A stretch of 64,000 nt of DNA from Gammaproteobacteria bacterium (GTDB taxonomy: Bacteria; Pseudomonadota; Gammaproteobacteria; Pseudomonadales; PIVM01): NCBI GenBank assembly GCA_003353945.1, contig PIVM01000009.1:1-64000 (forward strand). The letters run 5' to 3'. The notes below the pieces were generated by a model that worked only from the letters and a program-made list of their open reading frames with translations, ran no database searches and was not told the DNA's origin. Positions 1 to 9,851 of the stretch are shown piece by piece. Made by a program: the position numbers and the translations under genes. Position 1 is the stretch's first letter. The number at the start of each line of letters is the position of its first letter.

Positions 1-94
1 CTTTGGGAGGAGATTTGCGCATAGAAAATCAAGATGTCTCAGTATTTAACTGAACAATGCAGGCCCTGCGGTGAAGGAGGGGTTGTTGCAAGCA

Positions 95-134
95 GCTCTT
101 TTTTTTCTGGGTTCCCGCGAACGCGGGAACCCAG
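95..134. repeat. Short palindromic repeat, copy 1
   Basis: A perfect 13-bp inverted repeat, CTGGGTTCCCGCG at 107-119 and its complement at 122-134, is separated by AA. It is preceded on the plus strand by GCTC and a run of eight T. The lead-in matches copy 2 at 247-263 with one mismatch over 17 bases. The T-run lies before the stem on the plus strand, so it is not a canonical terminator on either strand. It resembles the small dispersed palindromes (REP- or MITE-like) common between proteobacterial genes. Confidence 0.6.
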
Positions 135-246
135 TACAAAAAGCGCTGCTAGCAGCAGCAATTACCTGATGATACCTCGATACTTTATCCAATTCTAAAT
201 TCAATTCCAATGCGAACCTGCAGCAATTTTATGTGCGCATAAATGC

Positions 247-286
247 GCTCTCTTTTTTCTGGGTCCCCGTTTTCACGGGGATGACG
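247..286. repeat. Short palindromic repeat, copy 2
   Basis: The lead-in GCTCTCTTTTTTCTGGG (247-263) repeats that of copy 1 almost exactly. It is followed by a stem CCCCGT (265-270), loop TTTC, and ACGGGG (275-280), then ATGACG. The stem bases differ from copy 1 but keep the layout: T-run, CTGGG, then hairpin. It is probably a second member of the same dispersed repeat family. Confidence 0.55.
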
Positions 287-476
287 TTAGTGCTAAATTG
301 GCTTCGGAGTACGCCCGCTATCTCTAAGAAGTTAGCGTTAGGATCTACATATAGTGGTTGGTGGGGCTAATAGGATCCCCCGTTCATTTATACACATAAA
401 CTCACATTTTCCGCCTTGCCCTGCGCTGTTTTGAACGCGATCTGAACAGCTGCAGGTCTTGCTGAATAGTTACTCC

Positions 477-2444
477 TCACTCAGACTCAGGCAGTGCAAA
501 AGCCATTAGGTGATCGCCTGCCGGCAGAGGAAATCCCCAGTGCCCACCGACAGCGACGACAACATACTGGCGGCTGGTTTTTTTGAGGCGGTATGTCATC
601 GGTACGCTGATGGCAGCCGTGGGCAGTCGGTGTCTCCATAACTCTTTGCCGGTTTCAGTACTGAAAGCCCTGAAGTAAAAATCCGTCGTGCCCCCTATAA
701 ATACAAGGCCTGATTTTGTGACGATGGGGCCGCCGCTGGTGGGTGATCCCTTAATCCACCACACAGGGAAAGGTGCCAGATCACGACTCGTGCCTAGGGG
801 TATTTCCCAGCGTTTTTCACCACTCACCAAATCCACAGCGGTCAGTGTGCCCCAGGGTGGTGGATTGCAAGGTACGCTCAGGGGTGAGCGAACTAAATCG
901 AGTTTTTCGCAATAGGGCGTGCCCAGCATAGGCGTGCCTGAATCTCCGCAGTCTTTTCTGGGGACCAGTGTTATTTCCCAGATCAGTTGATTGGCGTTGA
1001 GTACAATGAGATTGCGTTGTGGGTCAATAGCGGGTGACCCCCAGTTATTTGATCCTGACGCGCCGGGAAAATTGATCGTGCCCTGCAGACTGGGGGGGGT
1101 AAATATGCCGTCATGTCTAAGTGAGGCGATTTTCTTTTTGCAGTAATTGCGGTCCAGCGGTGTTAAACCATAGGCTTCTTCGGGAGTAATGGTCGATTTA
1201 TAAAGCGGAGCGGGTTTAGTGGGAAAAGGTTGGGTTGGCGATAGGTATTCTCCTGCTACGGGATCTTGTGGTACTGGCCGCTCTTCCACTGGAAAGAGCG
1301 GCTCACCGGTTTCGCGATTTAGCAGAAACAAATGGCCGGCTTTTGTGGGCTGTGCCAAGGCAGGCACTGTTTTGCCATTTAGCTCGATGTCATACAGAGT
1401 TGGCTGGGATGGCACGTCAAAATCCCAAATGTCATGGTGAACGGTCTGAAAATGCCAGACGACTTTACCGGTTAGTGCATTCAGTGCCACCACCGAGCTG
1501 GCGTAGTAATCCATACCATTGCGTAAGCCGCCATAATAGTCAGGTGAGGTATTGCCAGTAGGCAGGAAAACGAGGTTTCGTTCTTTATCGACAGAGATGA
1601 TTGACCAAACGTTGACCGTGCCATTCTGAAATCGCAAATCCCCATTTGCCTCCGGTTTAGCTTGGTAATCCGGAGGCAAAGCATCCCAATACCACTCAAG
1701 TTTGCCCGTGCGGATATTGTAGGCACGCACAGCACCGCTGGGGACATCCAGTTTATAGTTATCAATGATCGATGCACCCGTGATAACCAAATCGTTGATT
1801 ATTGCGGGTGGCGAAGTGACAGAGTATTCCACATCGGTATGAGGGGTTAAATCTTCTTTCAGATCCACAATGCCTTTAGCGCCAAAATCAGTGCAGGGTT
1901 TGCCCGTTTTGCCATCCAATGCGATGAGTCGACCATCAAGGGTGCCGGTCAGTATGCGATGCGCACATACACTGGGTTGTAAGGGATCAATCCAACTACT
2001 GACACCTCGGCAATTGGTGTGGGTTTCTTTATTGACATCGACCTTTGGATCATATGCCCAGCGTTCCTGACCGGTTTCTGGGTCCAGCGCAATAACACGA
2101 TTGAAGGGTGTGCAGAAATACAAGGTATCATTTTCGACAATAGGTGTTGCCTGGAAACCGCTGGCTAGCAGAGGTAACTTGGCAATGCCCTCGGGTTGCT
2201 CGTCAATGCTGCCGGTGCCACCCTCGCGAAAGTCTCCTGAACGGTATACCCAGGCTTGTTCCAACATATGCACATTCTGTGGCGTGATTTGATCCGCAGT
2301 CGAGTAATGGCCACCACCGGGTTTATTTCCCCAGGCAGGCCAATCGGCAATCGGGCCGTCATAGTGAATTTCTGCTTTCTCTCCACATGCGCAGAGCAAT
2401 GAAAATAAAGTGATAAAAATAATGACGCCGAATTTGTTTGGCAT
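477..2444 (-). CDS. PQQ-dependent dehydrogenase, periplasmic lipoprotein
   Basis: Predicted quinoprotein alcohol/sugar dehydrogenase of 655 residues. It oxidises its substrate in the periplasm with pyrroloquinoline quinone and passes electrons to the respiratory chain; the substrate cannot be told from sequence. The N-terminus has a hydrophobic signal and a lipobox (LCAC, with Cys around residue 20), so a lipid anchor is likely. The body has repeated beta-propeller blades with tryptophan-docking patterns (ALDPETGQERW, ALNALTGKVVW, FSTETGKELW). It also has the VHHDIWDFDVPSQP motif typical of the glucose/quinate dehydrogenase-like branch. No membrane domain precedes the propeller, unlike classical membrane glucose dehydrogenase of about 800 residues. 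It starts at ATG and is divergent from modA. No PQQ synthesis gene is in the window and I see no link to the peptide operon. Confidence 0.88.
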   Translation of the reverse strand: MPNKFGVIIFITLFSLLCACGEKAEIHYDGPIADWPAWGNKPGGGHYSTADQITPQNVHMLEQAWVYRSGDFREGGTGSIDEQPEGIAKLPLLASGFQATPIVENDTLYFCTPFNRVIALDPETGQERWAYDPKVDVNKETHTNCRGVSSWIDPLQPSVCAHRILTGTLDGRLIALDGKTGKPCTDFGAKGIVDLKEDLTPHTDVEYSVTSPPAIINDLVITGASIIDNYKLDVPSGAVRAYNIRTGKLEWYWDALPPDYQAKPEANGDLRFQNGTVNVWSIISVDKERNLVFLPTGNTSPDYYGGLRNGMDYYASSVVALNALTGKVVWHFQTVHHDIWDFDVPSQPTLYDIELNGKTVPALAQPTKAGHLFLLNRETGEPLFPVEERPVPQDPVAGEYLSPTQPFPTKPAPLYKSTITPEEAYGLTPLDRNYCKKKIASLRHDGIFTPPSLQGTINFPGASGSNNWGSPAIDPQRNLIVLNANQLIWEITLVPRKDCGDSGTPMLGTPYCEKLDLVRSPLSVPCNPPPWGTLTAVDLVSGEKRWEIPLGTSRDLAPFPVWWIKGSPTSGGPIVTKSGLVFIGGTTDFYFRAFSTETGKELWRHRLPTAAISVPMTYRLKKTSRQYVVVAVGGHWGFPLPAGDHLMAFALPESE

Positions 2445-2676
2445 AATATGGGTAACACTGTAGTTATAGTTGAAATGCCATTATATAGCCCAAGTGGGGC
2501 AGGGGACAAATGGGTGTATTGATAGTAGAGCAAATTACCTTGTTTTTAAGTAGATAAACGCCAAAAAACGAGGCTTGAATTTGATGTTCGTTGTAATCAA
2601 CAGGTCTGAAACGTAAACTGCGGCAATTTGATTCGAGTAGTATCTAGCTGTCAAAGGTAAAACGGAGAGTAGGCCG

Positions 2677-3423
2677 ATGATGCAAGTGACCAAAGGCGTG
2701 GTATTGATATTGTCTTTGTTGATATCGACTGTCTCTGCAAGCGCTGAACTTTATGTTGCGGTGGCTTCCAATTTTGCCGGGGTTATGTCAGCGATTGCGG
2801 AACAGTTTGAAAAGCAGACAGGGCATCAGGTGCGTTTGGTTTTTGGTTCGACAGGCAAGCATTACGCACAAATTCAACATGGTGCTCCTTATGATGCATT
2901 TTTTGCGGCAGATGATAAGCGACCCATCTTACTCGAACGTGAGGGCATCGCACTCGGGGGTAGTCGCTTCACCTATGCTATGGGAAAACTTGTGTTATGG
3001 AGTCCTGAGGCGAGTCTGGTGGATGCTCAGGGGAAGGTGTTGCAAATAGCAAGTTTTCGGTATCTGGCGATCGCCAATCCTCGATTGGCCCCTTATGGGC
3101 GTGCGGCAAAGCAGGTGTTGGCCTTCAATGGCTTATGGGAAAAAATGCAATCTCGCATCGTGATGGGGGAAAATATTGGACAAACCTATCAATTTGTAAA
3201 ATCGGGCAATGCAGCGTTGGGTTTTGTTTCGTACTCTCAAGTGCTCAGTCAGCAAGGGGGGGTGGAAGGTTCAATGTGGATGATTCCCTCCGAAGTTTAC
3301 TTGCCTATTGTGCAACAGGCCGTGTTAATCAAAGACAATACAGCAGCAAGAGCGTTACTGAAATTTATACAAGAGAAACCGGCGAGAGAGATGATTGAAC
3401 AATATGGTTATGGGTTGCCATAA
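2677..3423 (+). CDS. modA: Molybdate ABC transporter, periplasmic binding protein ModA
   Basis: Periplasmic binding protein of 248 residues that captures molybdate (and probably tungstate) for the ModBC importer. A signal peptide covers about residues 1-24, with cleavage expected after ASA before ELYVAVASNF. The conserved ModA regions are present: AVASNFAGVMSAIAEQFE, then FGSTGKHYAQI, then GAPYDAFFAADDKRP, and a C-terminal segment near AALGFVSYSQ. Two ATGs lie in tandem at 2677 and 2680, preceded by a purine-rich GGAGAG stretch. modB follows after 9 bases and modC overlaps modB, so the three form an operon. I saw no convincing ModE operator upstream, so regulation is unknown. Confidence 0.94.
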   Translation: MMQVTKGVVLILSLLISTVSASAELYVAVASNFAGVMSAIAEQFEKQTGHQVRLVFGSTGKHYAQIQHGAPYDAFFAADDKRPILLEREGIALGGSRFTYAMGKLVLWSPEASLVDAQGKVLQIASFRYLAIANPRLAPYGRAAKQVLAFNGLWEKMQSRIVMGENIGQTYQFVKSGNAALGFVSYSQVLSQQGGVEGSMWMIPSEVYLPIVQQAVLIKDNTAARALLKFIQEKPAREMIEQYGYGLP

Positions 3424-3432
3424 GGTGTTGTT

Positions 3433-4116
3433 ATGCTTTTAACTGAAGCCGATTTAGCGGCTTTATGGGTCACTCTAAAATTAGCGGGAGTTGTGACGGC
3501 TATCCTGTTATTGCTGGGTACACCCCTGGCTTGGTGGTTGGCTCGTTCGCAGATGCGCTATAAGTTTCTTATTGAAGCGGTGGTGGCGTTACCTCTGGTA
3601 TTGCCTCCGACGGTTTTGGGGTTTTATCTGTTGATTATGCTTGGGCCTCATGGTCCTGTCGGAGGTCTCATGCAAATGTTTGGAGGCCAGCCTCTGGCAT
3701 TCACCTTTACTGGCTTGGTGATAGGCTCTGTATTTTATTCACTCCCCTTTGTCGTGCAGCCGCTACAAGATGCATTTACTTCTGTGGGAGGGCGCTTGTT
3801 AGAGACGGCGGCGACCTTGGGCGCATCACCGCTGGATCGTTTTTTTACTATTGCCGTGCCTCTGGCCGCTCCAGGGTTTTTAACGGCCACTGTGTTGGGA
3901 TTTGCTCATACAGTGGGTGAGTTTGGTGTGGTATTGATGATTGGCGGCAATATTCCCGGTAAAACACAAGTGTTGTCGATTGCCATTTATGACCATGTGG
4001 AAACCTTGGAATACGGGCGTGCCCATCTTTTGTCGGGTGGTTTGTTGCTAATGTCTTTTCTGTTATTGGTGGCGGTCTACGGCTTTAATCGGCGCATCAA
4101 GGTGGCCGGTTTATGA
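3433..4116 (+). CDS. modB: Molybdate ABC transporter permease ModB
   Basis: Inner-membrane permease of 227 residues with about five transmembrane helices, normal length for ModB. The cytoplasmic coupling loop (EAA motif) is visible as [20 protein letters not shown] around residues 135-155, followed by the conserved [14 protein letters not shown] segment. The start ATG has AAGGTG seven bases upstream, and modA ends just before it. Its last codons overlap the modC start as ATGA, indicating translational coupling. Confidence 0.94.
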   Translation: MLLTEADLAALWVTLKLAGVVTAILLLLGTPLAWWLARSQMRYKFLIEAVVALPLVLPPTVLGFYLLIMLGPHGPVGGLMQMFGGQPLAFTFTGLVIGSVFYSLPFVVQPLQDAFTSVGGRLLETAATLGASPLDRFFTIAVPLAAPGFLTATVLGFAHTVGEFGVVLMIGGNIPGKTQVLSIAIYDHVETLEYGRAHLLSGGLLLMSFLLLVAVYGFNRRIKVAGL

Positions 4117-5195
4117 AATCTGCAGCCGATAAAATTGAAGCTCGCTTCGTCCTGCAGCGCGGTGAATTTGAATTGGATGTCAGTCTGTCATTACCTGCTA
4201 CGGGTGTGATTGCCTTGTACGGTCCATCGGGCTGTGGCAAGACTAGTTTGTTAAGGGCTATTGCTGGTTTGGAGCAATGTGGCAACGGTTTTTTTTCAAT
4301 GCGCGATACTGTCTGGCAGGATGACCAGACCTTTGTCTTACCGCACCTGCGACCATTTGCCTATGTTTTTCAGGAAACTAATCTCTTTCCGCATTTATCG
4401 GTCAAACGCAATTTGGAATACGGTTATCAGCGGGTTCCCAAGTCTCAGCGCCAAGTAGATTTTGATGAAGTGGTGACTCTGTTGGGGGTTGAGCCACTGC
4501 TCGCCCGTGATACAGCACTTTTATCTGGTGGAGAGCGTCAGCGGGTTGCCATCGCCAGGGCGTTATTGACCAGCCCGCAGTTATTACTGATGGATGAACC
4601 ACTGGCTGCACTTGATCATCAAAGCAAATTGGAAATTACGCCGTATCTGGAGCGTCTGCACGAAGAGTTGGATATCCCTGTGTTTTATGTCAGCCATTCA
4701 GCGGATGAAGTAGCGCGGCTGGCCGATCAGTTAGTATTGATGAAAGCTGGCAAAGTTCAGGCATTTGGTCCGATTGCCGATATGTTGACTCGGGTGGACT
4801 TGCCTTTAGCGCATGATGATGATGCCGAAGCAATTATCGAGGCAGAGGTGGATTCTCATGATCAGGCTTATCAGCTAACTTATTTACAGCTTGTAGGAGA
4901 GCGGTTCGCTGTTCCTTATAAAGATATTTCCCCAGGCAGTCGAGTGCGCCTTCGGATTCACGCGCGAGATGTGAGTATTACACTGGCGCGTCAGAGTGAT
5001 ACCAGTATTTTAAATATCGTGCCTGCGACGGTTGTTGAATTATGCGGACATGGTGCGGCTCAAGTTATGGTGCGCTTGAACGTTGGTCATATGACTATTC
5101 TGTCCCGTATTACGCGGAAGTCGGCGCAAGCGCTCTCGCTAGCGCCAGGCAAGCCTGTTTATGCGCAGGTTAAGAGCGTGGCACTATTAACATAA
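4113..5195 (+). CDS. modC: Molybdate ABC transporter ATPase ModC
   Basis: ATP-binding subunit of 360 residues that powers molybdate import. Visible motifs are Walker [12 protein letters not shown] near residue 33, the Q-loop in [11 protein letters not shown], the ABC signature [15 protein letters not shown], and Walker [13 protein letters not shown]. An H-loop (YVSHSADE) follows. The C-terminal third looks like a molybdate-binding TOBE/Mop domain, typical of ModC. Its start overlaps the modB stop by four bases. The gene converges on the RND permease gene, whose stop is 72 bases away, and I see no clear terminator between them. Confidence 0.94.
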   Translation: MKSAADKIEARFVLQRGEFELDVSLSLPATGVIALYGPSGCGKTSLLRAIAGLEQCGNGFFSMRDTVWQDDQTFVLPHLRPFAYVFQETNLFPHLSVKRNLEYGYQRVPKSQRQVDFDEVVTLLGVEPLLARDTALLSGGERQRVAIARALLTSPQLLLMDEPLAALDHQSKLEITPYLERLHEELDIPVFYVSHSADEVARLADQLVLMKAGKVQAFGPIADMLTRVDLPLAHDDDAEAIIEAEVDSHDQAYQLTYLQLVGERFAVPYKDISPGSRVRLRIHARDVSITLARQSDTSILNIVPATVVELCGHGAAQVMVRLNVGHMTILSRITRKSAQALSLAPGKPVYAQVKSVALLT

Positions 5196-5267
5196 GGGCG
5201 ACAGACATAAGGAGTGTGGAAAGAAAACCTTCTCCGATCTTAAAAAATTAGCGTATTTCCATGGCCC

Positions 5268-8200
5268 TTATAATCCCGTTTCATCATCAAATAACAGATC
5301 ATCATCATCCGTCTGTGGTTGAAAGGCAGAGCTATTCTTAATGTTTTGGTACCAGGTTCCGAAATCCGCCACAATCACGTAAAAAACCGGGATTAATAAT
5401 AAACTGACAAAGGTGGCTATCATGACGCCAAAGGCAATGGAAATGGCCATCGGTTTTAAGAACTGGGCATCGTAACTCGTTTCTGCAATCAAGGGTGTTA
5501 GCCCGACAAAGGTTGTTACTGAAGTTAACAGGATTGGTCGAAAGCGGTCTGATCCAGCCTTTTTGATGGCGTTTATCAAAGGCATGCCCTTACTGCGTTG
5601 CTCATTGATGTAAAATATTAATACCATATTGTCGTTAACTACGACACCGCTGACAGCGATCATGCCTGCGGCTGACCATAGGGTTAGTTCTATTCCTATT
5701 AACAGGTGTCCGAACATGGCGCCTATCAGTCCGAATGGGATAGCTGACATGACAATCAGTGGTTGGAAATAAGAACCAAACAGAATGGCCATCAACATAT
5801 ACATGGCGATCATGGCGCCAAAAAATCCTACCATGAGATTATCCTTCATCTTGCTACGCACTTTCTGGGAACCGGCTTCACCCCATTTTACACCGGGGTA
5901 GTTTTCTTCTAGCTTGGATAAAAAGTTTGCATGAATGCTATTGTTGATGATGGTGGGACTGGCAATGGCTTCATCGACAAAGGCAGTGACCAGAATGACT
6001 CGCTTACCATTGAGGCGAATAATATGGGCGGGGCCGCTGCCGTAAAATACCTCGGCGACAGCCAGCAATGGCACATGCGAGCCGTCAGGTAGTCGAATGC
6101 GCATATTTTCCAATTTCCACAGAGAGCTGCGCTCGCTTTTTGGATACCGAAGATAAACTTTAACTTCCTGCTGGTTGCGCAAAAGGTTTTGTACTTCAGC
6201 TCCCTGAAAAGCTTGATGAACTTGCCCAATGACCGTTTGTAAATCAAGTCCTAGATCGTGTGCGTTTTGCTTTAGTTTGAGTTGTACTTCTCGTTTTCCA
6301 CCCTGGAAAGTATCCCTAACGTTATAGGTGGCGGGATATTCGCTGATATGTTCCCGTAGCGCTTTGGATGCCTTTTTTAAGATTTTTGGGTCATGGGCTG
6401 AGAGTTTGATGCTGACGGGTGCGCCGGGGTTATTAAATGTAGAGATAAATTCCAGCTTTGATGTGCCGGGGATTTCTCCCACACGTTTGCGCCACATGTC
6501 GCTCATTTCATCACCCGAAAAATCGCGTTCATCTGCGCCTGATAAAACGAGAACCACTGTGCCGCCTGTGCCAGCATGATTCATATTCATTCGTGTGTGT
6601 AGCACTTGGGGTGTTTCACGATTTTCATTCAGTTCTTTTTTGAGTTGCAAGCCAATCGTCTCAATTCTTTTTAAAGTGGCTTGAGTCGTACTAACCGCAG
6701 TCCCTTTTGGGTACTCAACTTTGGCGAGTGAAATTTCGCCCTGCAGGGCAGATAACATCTGAACATGAATCCAGCCCCCGGCTACCAAAGACATGGCGAT
6801 AGTAAACAACATGAAAAAGGCAATGACGGTGGTGTATCGCCAGGCAAGGGCTTTATCCAGTAGAGGTCTATAAACAGTGACTATGCTGCGATCAAGAAAG
6901 TGTGAAAATTTTTCCTGAATACGTGTTAATGGGTCTTTTTTTGCTGTGGCTTGCTTGGTTTGGTGGTGTGATAAATGTGCAGGTAGAATAAAAAAGACTT
7001 CTATTAAAGAGAAGGCAAGTGTTGCTACGGCAATGATAGGGATGGAGGATAACATTTTGCCGTCTGGACCTGGCAGGAAAAACAAGGGGCTGAATGTGAT
7101 TGCTGTGGTGACAACGGCGAATATAACGGGCTTGGCAATATCCTGAGCGCCTTTGATTGCGCCTTCGACACCCTTATACCCTTTATCCTGAAATATATAA
7201 ATATTTTCACCAATGATAATTGCATCATCCACCACAATACCGAGCACGATCAGCAGAGCAAAGGTGGAGATCATATTGATTGAACCTCCACTGAGGTGAA
7301 GCACGATAAATGCACCCAAAAAAGAAATGGCAATACCAGCACTTACCCAGAAGCCGAGCCTCAAATGCAAGAAAAGCATTAGAGTAATAAATACCAGCGC
7401 CAGACCACTTAATGCATTGTCTACCAATAGATTGATGCGGCTGGTGAAATATTTGGCATTATCCATATCCAAGTCTAATGAAATACCTTCAGGAAAGTGG
7501 CGTTTGGGATTGGCCACGTACTCGTTAAGGGTGCGGCTAATATCCAGAATATTGTCTTGTGCTTCAGGATATACTCGTAAAGGCACGGCGCGCTTACCAT
7601 CAAAATAGCTTTGTGCATTCGTATCTTGAAAACCGTCGATGATGTTCGCAACATCTTTCAGTTTTACACTGCCGCCATCGGGTTGTGCGCGTAAAACAAT
7701 TTCTTGGAACTGGCTGGCGCTGGTTGCTTGTCCGACAGCCTCCACAGAGACCATTCCACCGCTGGTTGCGACTGAGCCGCCGGAGGCTTTCATGGAATTT
7801 CGCCGAATAGCTTGGGCGACCTCAGCAAAGGTCATATTGTAACGCTGTAAGGCAAGCTCGGAGATTTCAATGGAAATTTCATAATCTTTTGCATTTGCAA
7901 TCTCAATGCGGCCAATGCCTAAGTCATAGAGGTCATTGCGAACATATTCTGCAATGTTTCGTAATGCGCTGTAACTGGCGTCTCCTGATACCATCAGTCG
8001 AGCGACTTCCTGTTTGATGGCGACTTCCTTAATGATTGGGCGTGTGACGGTGCTGGGAAAAGAACTGATGGCGCCAACGGCACTCTTAATGCCATCGAGC
8101 AGTTTGCCTTTTTCTGCGTCCAATGCGACAGATACTGATACGATACAAGCCTGTTCGTTAGCGACAGTATCAATTTTTTGAATATCTTTTAATCCATTGA

Positions 8201-8414
8201 TTGCGCGCTCAATACGCATACATACTGCTTCCTCAACTTCCTCGGGCGAGGCGCCGGGGTAGGCGGCGGTAATGGTGATGCTATTCAATGAGACTTGCGG
8301 AAATATTTCTTTCTGCGATTTCTGAATAGCAACAATGCCACCGATGGCGATAATAAACATCAGCATGTTTGCAGCAATCGGGTTTCTGGCAAACCACGCA
8401 ATCAGAGTGTTCAT
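5268..8414 (-). CDS. RND-family efflux permease
   Basis: Inner-membrane resistance-nodulation-division pump of 1048 residues, full length. It has the usual duplicated plan: one N-terminal helix (FARNPIAANMLMFIIAIGG), a large periplasmic loop, six helices, a second periplasmic loop and the closing helices. Motif D is seen as GIVVDDAIIIGENI around residues 400-415, containing the proton-relay aspartates, and its counterpart GVVVNDNMVLI sits in the second half. The start ATG overlaps the adaptor gene stop as TAATG, so the two are co-translated. It is the last gene of the minus-strand peptide operon. With the adaptor upstream and the TolC protein at 57862 it can form a tripartite exporter. The peptide as cargo is inferred from context; multidrug efflux is the alternative. 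Confidence 0.9.
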   Translation of the reverse strand: MNTLIAWFARNPIAANMLMFIIAIGGIVAIQKSQKEIFPQVSLNSITITAAYPGASPEEVEEAVCMRIERAINGLKDIQKIDTVANEQACIVSVSVALDAEKGKLLDGIKSAVGAISSFPSTVTRPIIKEVAIKQEVARLMVSGDASYSALRNIAEYVRNDLYDLGIGRIEIANAKDYEISIEISELALQRYNMTFAEVAQAIRRNSMKASGGSVATSGGMVSVEAVGQATSASQFQEIVLRAQPDGGSVKLKDVANIIDGFQDTNAQSYFDGKRAVPLRVYPEAQDNILDISRTLNEYVANPKRHFPEGISLDLDMDNAKYFTSRINLLVDNALSGLALVFITLMLFLHLRLGFWVSAGIAISFLGAFIVLHLSGGSINMISTFALLIVLGIVVDDAIIIGENIYIFQDKGYKGVEGAIKGAQDIAKPVIFAVVTTAITFSPLFFLPGPDGKMLSSIPIIAVATLAFSLIEVFFILPAHLSHHQTKQATAKKDPLTRIQEKFSHFLDRSIVTVYRPLLDKALAWRYTTVIAFFMLFTIAMSLVAGGWIHVQMLSALQGEISLAKVEYPKGTAVSTTQATLKRIETIGLQLKKELNENRETPQVLHTRMNMNHAGTGGTVVLVLSGADERDFSGDEMSDMWRKRVGEIPGTSKLEFISTFNNPGAPVSIKLSAHDPKILKKASKALREHISEYPATYNVRDTFQGGKREVQLKLKQNAHDLGLDLQTVIGQVHQAFQGAEVQNLLRNQQEVKVYLRYPKSERSSLWKLENMRIRLPDGSHVPLLAVAEVFYGSGPAHIIRLNGKRVILVTAFVDEAIASPTIINNSIHANFLSKLEENYPGVKWGEAGSQKVRSKMKDNLMVGFFGAMIAMYMLMAILFGSYFQPLIVMSAIPFGLIGAMFGHLLIGIELTLWSAAGMIAVSGVVVNDNMVLIFYINEQRSKGMPLINAIKKAGSDRFRPILLTSVTTFVGLTPLIAETSYDAQFLKPMAISIAFGVMIATFVSLLLIPVFYVIVADFGTWYQNIKNSSAFQPQTDDDDLLFDDETGL

Positions 8415-9829
8415 TAGATGTCACTCTCCTGCTCTGAACCCATCATGCTTGACATGTCTTCGGGTGAAATATTGAGGTCAGGAGCACTTACTGGTGTTTT
8501 AGACGGTGTTTCAGGTGCTGGTTTACTTACAGTTTTTTTGACGGCTTCTTTTATTACTTTGGATTTTGATTGAGACTCTTTTCTTTCTGGGGTTGGTTTT
8601 CTCATGACGCTGGCAAACTTTGTATCAACTGTCACTGGCGCAAGGGGTGCAGATTCTTTTACGACGGCAACTTCCATATTTTCAACAACGACCTCAAGAG
8701 GGGTCAGAACGATTTTATCGCCAGTTTCCATCCCGCTGCTGAGGTAGGCTCGATCCTTGCCGCGATATAGAACATCGACTTGTTTGACGTGAACTCGGTT
8801 TTCAGCATCAAGAAGCCAGACATCATTCATGTTGTGGATCGCATCGCGAGGTATTGAGATGATTTTATCAAAAAGTCGACCTTGTATGCTGGCTTCAACA
8901 AAGGTGCCGGCAGCCAGGGGGGGGCGGTTGGGTTGATTGGGGTCTCGGGCATAAGGGGATATAATTTCTGCGACTACGTAGTTGAGGCGGTTGCGTGGGT
9001 CAACATCGCCTTCTGTGCGCATGATTCGCCCTTGCCATTGATCTCCATTAGCGCTCTCTAGAATGACTATCGGCGCATTAGAGAGGTCAGTGTCGCCAGC
9101 ATAGCGCAGTGGGGCATTGATCAGTTCGAGCTGAGCACTTGATAGCGGCAATCGAACCTCTGCTTTGTCAATTGAATAGATTTGAGCAATGGGTTTGCCA
9201 GCGGCGGCAAATTCCTTAATGTCGATCAGTTTCTTCTGCACTCGTCCATCGAAAGGTGCCACAATCTTGGTTTTTTCCAGTTGTTTTCGAGAGAGCCTGA
9301 CGGCAGATTTTGACGCATCATACTGAGCTTCTGCTTCTCGTAACTGTGGAATACCTTTCGCCAGTTCTGAACGGCGGCTCACACTAATGCCCTCAATGTT
9401 GCCACTGCGAATGCTGGCTTTGGTTTTGAGTAAATGCAGTTTCGCTTTTGCTTCTTGTGCCTGAGCTTTTTCCAGTTCCATTTCATAATGACTGCGATCA
9501 ATTCTCAGTAGCCAGTCGCCTTTTCGAAAAAAGGATCCGTTTGATAGTTTTTCCGAAATGGCAATAACGCTGCCGTTGACCTCAGACGTTATTTGGATTT
9601 GAGTTGCAGGGTTGACGACACCTCGCGTATGTACGGGAATAGTGATTGTTTCCTCTTTGACGGTCATAATTTCTACGTTGGGAAGCTTGACCTTCTTGGG
9701 CTTGGGTTGGAGTTTTGGGCCGGAAGATAAAAGGAAAAAGACAACAAGCAAACCGCCAATCAATATGCTTGCTGGAATAATAACTCTTAGGTTCAGTTTT
9801 CGTCTTAGTTTTAAGTCTGGTAGTTTCAT
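8414..9829 (-). CDS. RND efflux periplasmic adaptor (membrane fusion protein)
   Basis: Adaptor of 471 residues linking the RND permease to an outer-membrane channel. One N-terminal membrane helix (residues about 15-35) is followed by a barrel-sandwich half (TRGVVNPATQIQITSEVNG), a coiled-coil hairpin rich in Lys, Glu and Ala (residues about 115-195), the second lipoyl half (IVAPFDGRVQKK), and beta-barrel and membrane-proximal domains. The C-terminal 70 residues are an unusual low-complexity Lys/Ser/Pro/Val tail (KPTPERKESQSKSKV, then KPAPETPSKTP) with no obvious domain. The gene starts 22 bases after the type II thioesterase and overlaps the RND gene by one base, so it is within the same operon. 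Confidence 0.9.
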   Translation of the reverse strand: MKLPDLKLRRKLNLRVIIPASILIGGLLVVFFLLSSGPKLQPKPKKVKLPNVEIMTVKEETITIPVHTRGVVNPATQIQITSEVNGSVIAISEKLSNGSFFRKGDWLLRIDRSHYEMELEKAQAQEAKAKLHLLKTKASIRSGNIEGISVSRRSELAKGIPQLREAEAQYDASKSAVRLSRKQLEKTKIVAPFDGRVQKKLIDIKEFAAAGKPIAQIYSIDKAEVRLPLSSAQLELINAPLRYAGDTDLSNAPIVILESANGDQWQGRIMRTEGDVDPRNRLNYVVAEIISPYARDPNQPNRPPLAAGTFVEASIQGRLFDKIISIPRDAIHNMNDVWLLDAENRVHVKQVDVLYRGKDRAYLSSGMETGDKIVLTPLEVVVENMEVAVVKESAPLAPVTVDTKFASVMRKPTPERKESQSKSKVIKEAVKKTVSKPAPETPSKTPVSAPDLNISPEDMSSMMGSEQESDI

Positions 9830-9851
9830 TATCTTACTCGGATAGCGGTCG

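Larger units (their letters stand above)
1..476. other. Non-coding stretch left of the PQQ dehydrogenase
   Basis: I see no credible coding region here. The only recognisable structure is two related short palindromic repeats, at 95-134 and 247-286, listed separately. The flanking gene on the right is on the minus strand and ends at 477, so this is its downstream region. The window edge hides whatever lies to the left. Confidence 0.6.

Noticed and set aside
5196..5267. Possible bidirectional terminator between modC and the RND gene
   Set aside because: A T-run is present on the minus strand but no adequate GC-rich stem precedes it; only weak, gapped pairing was found.
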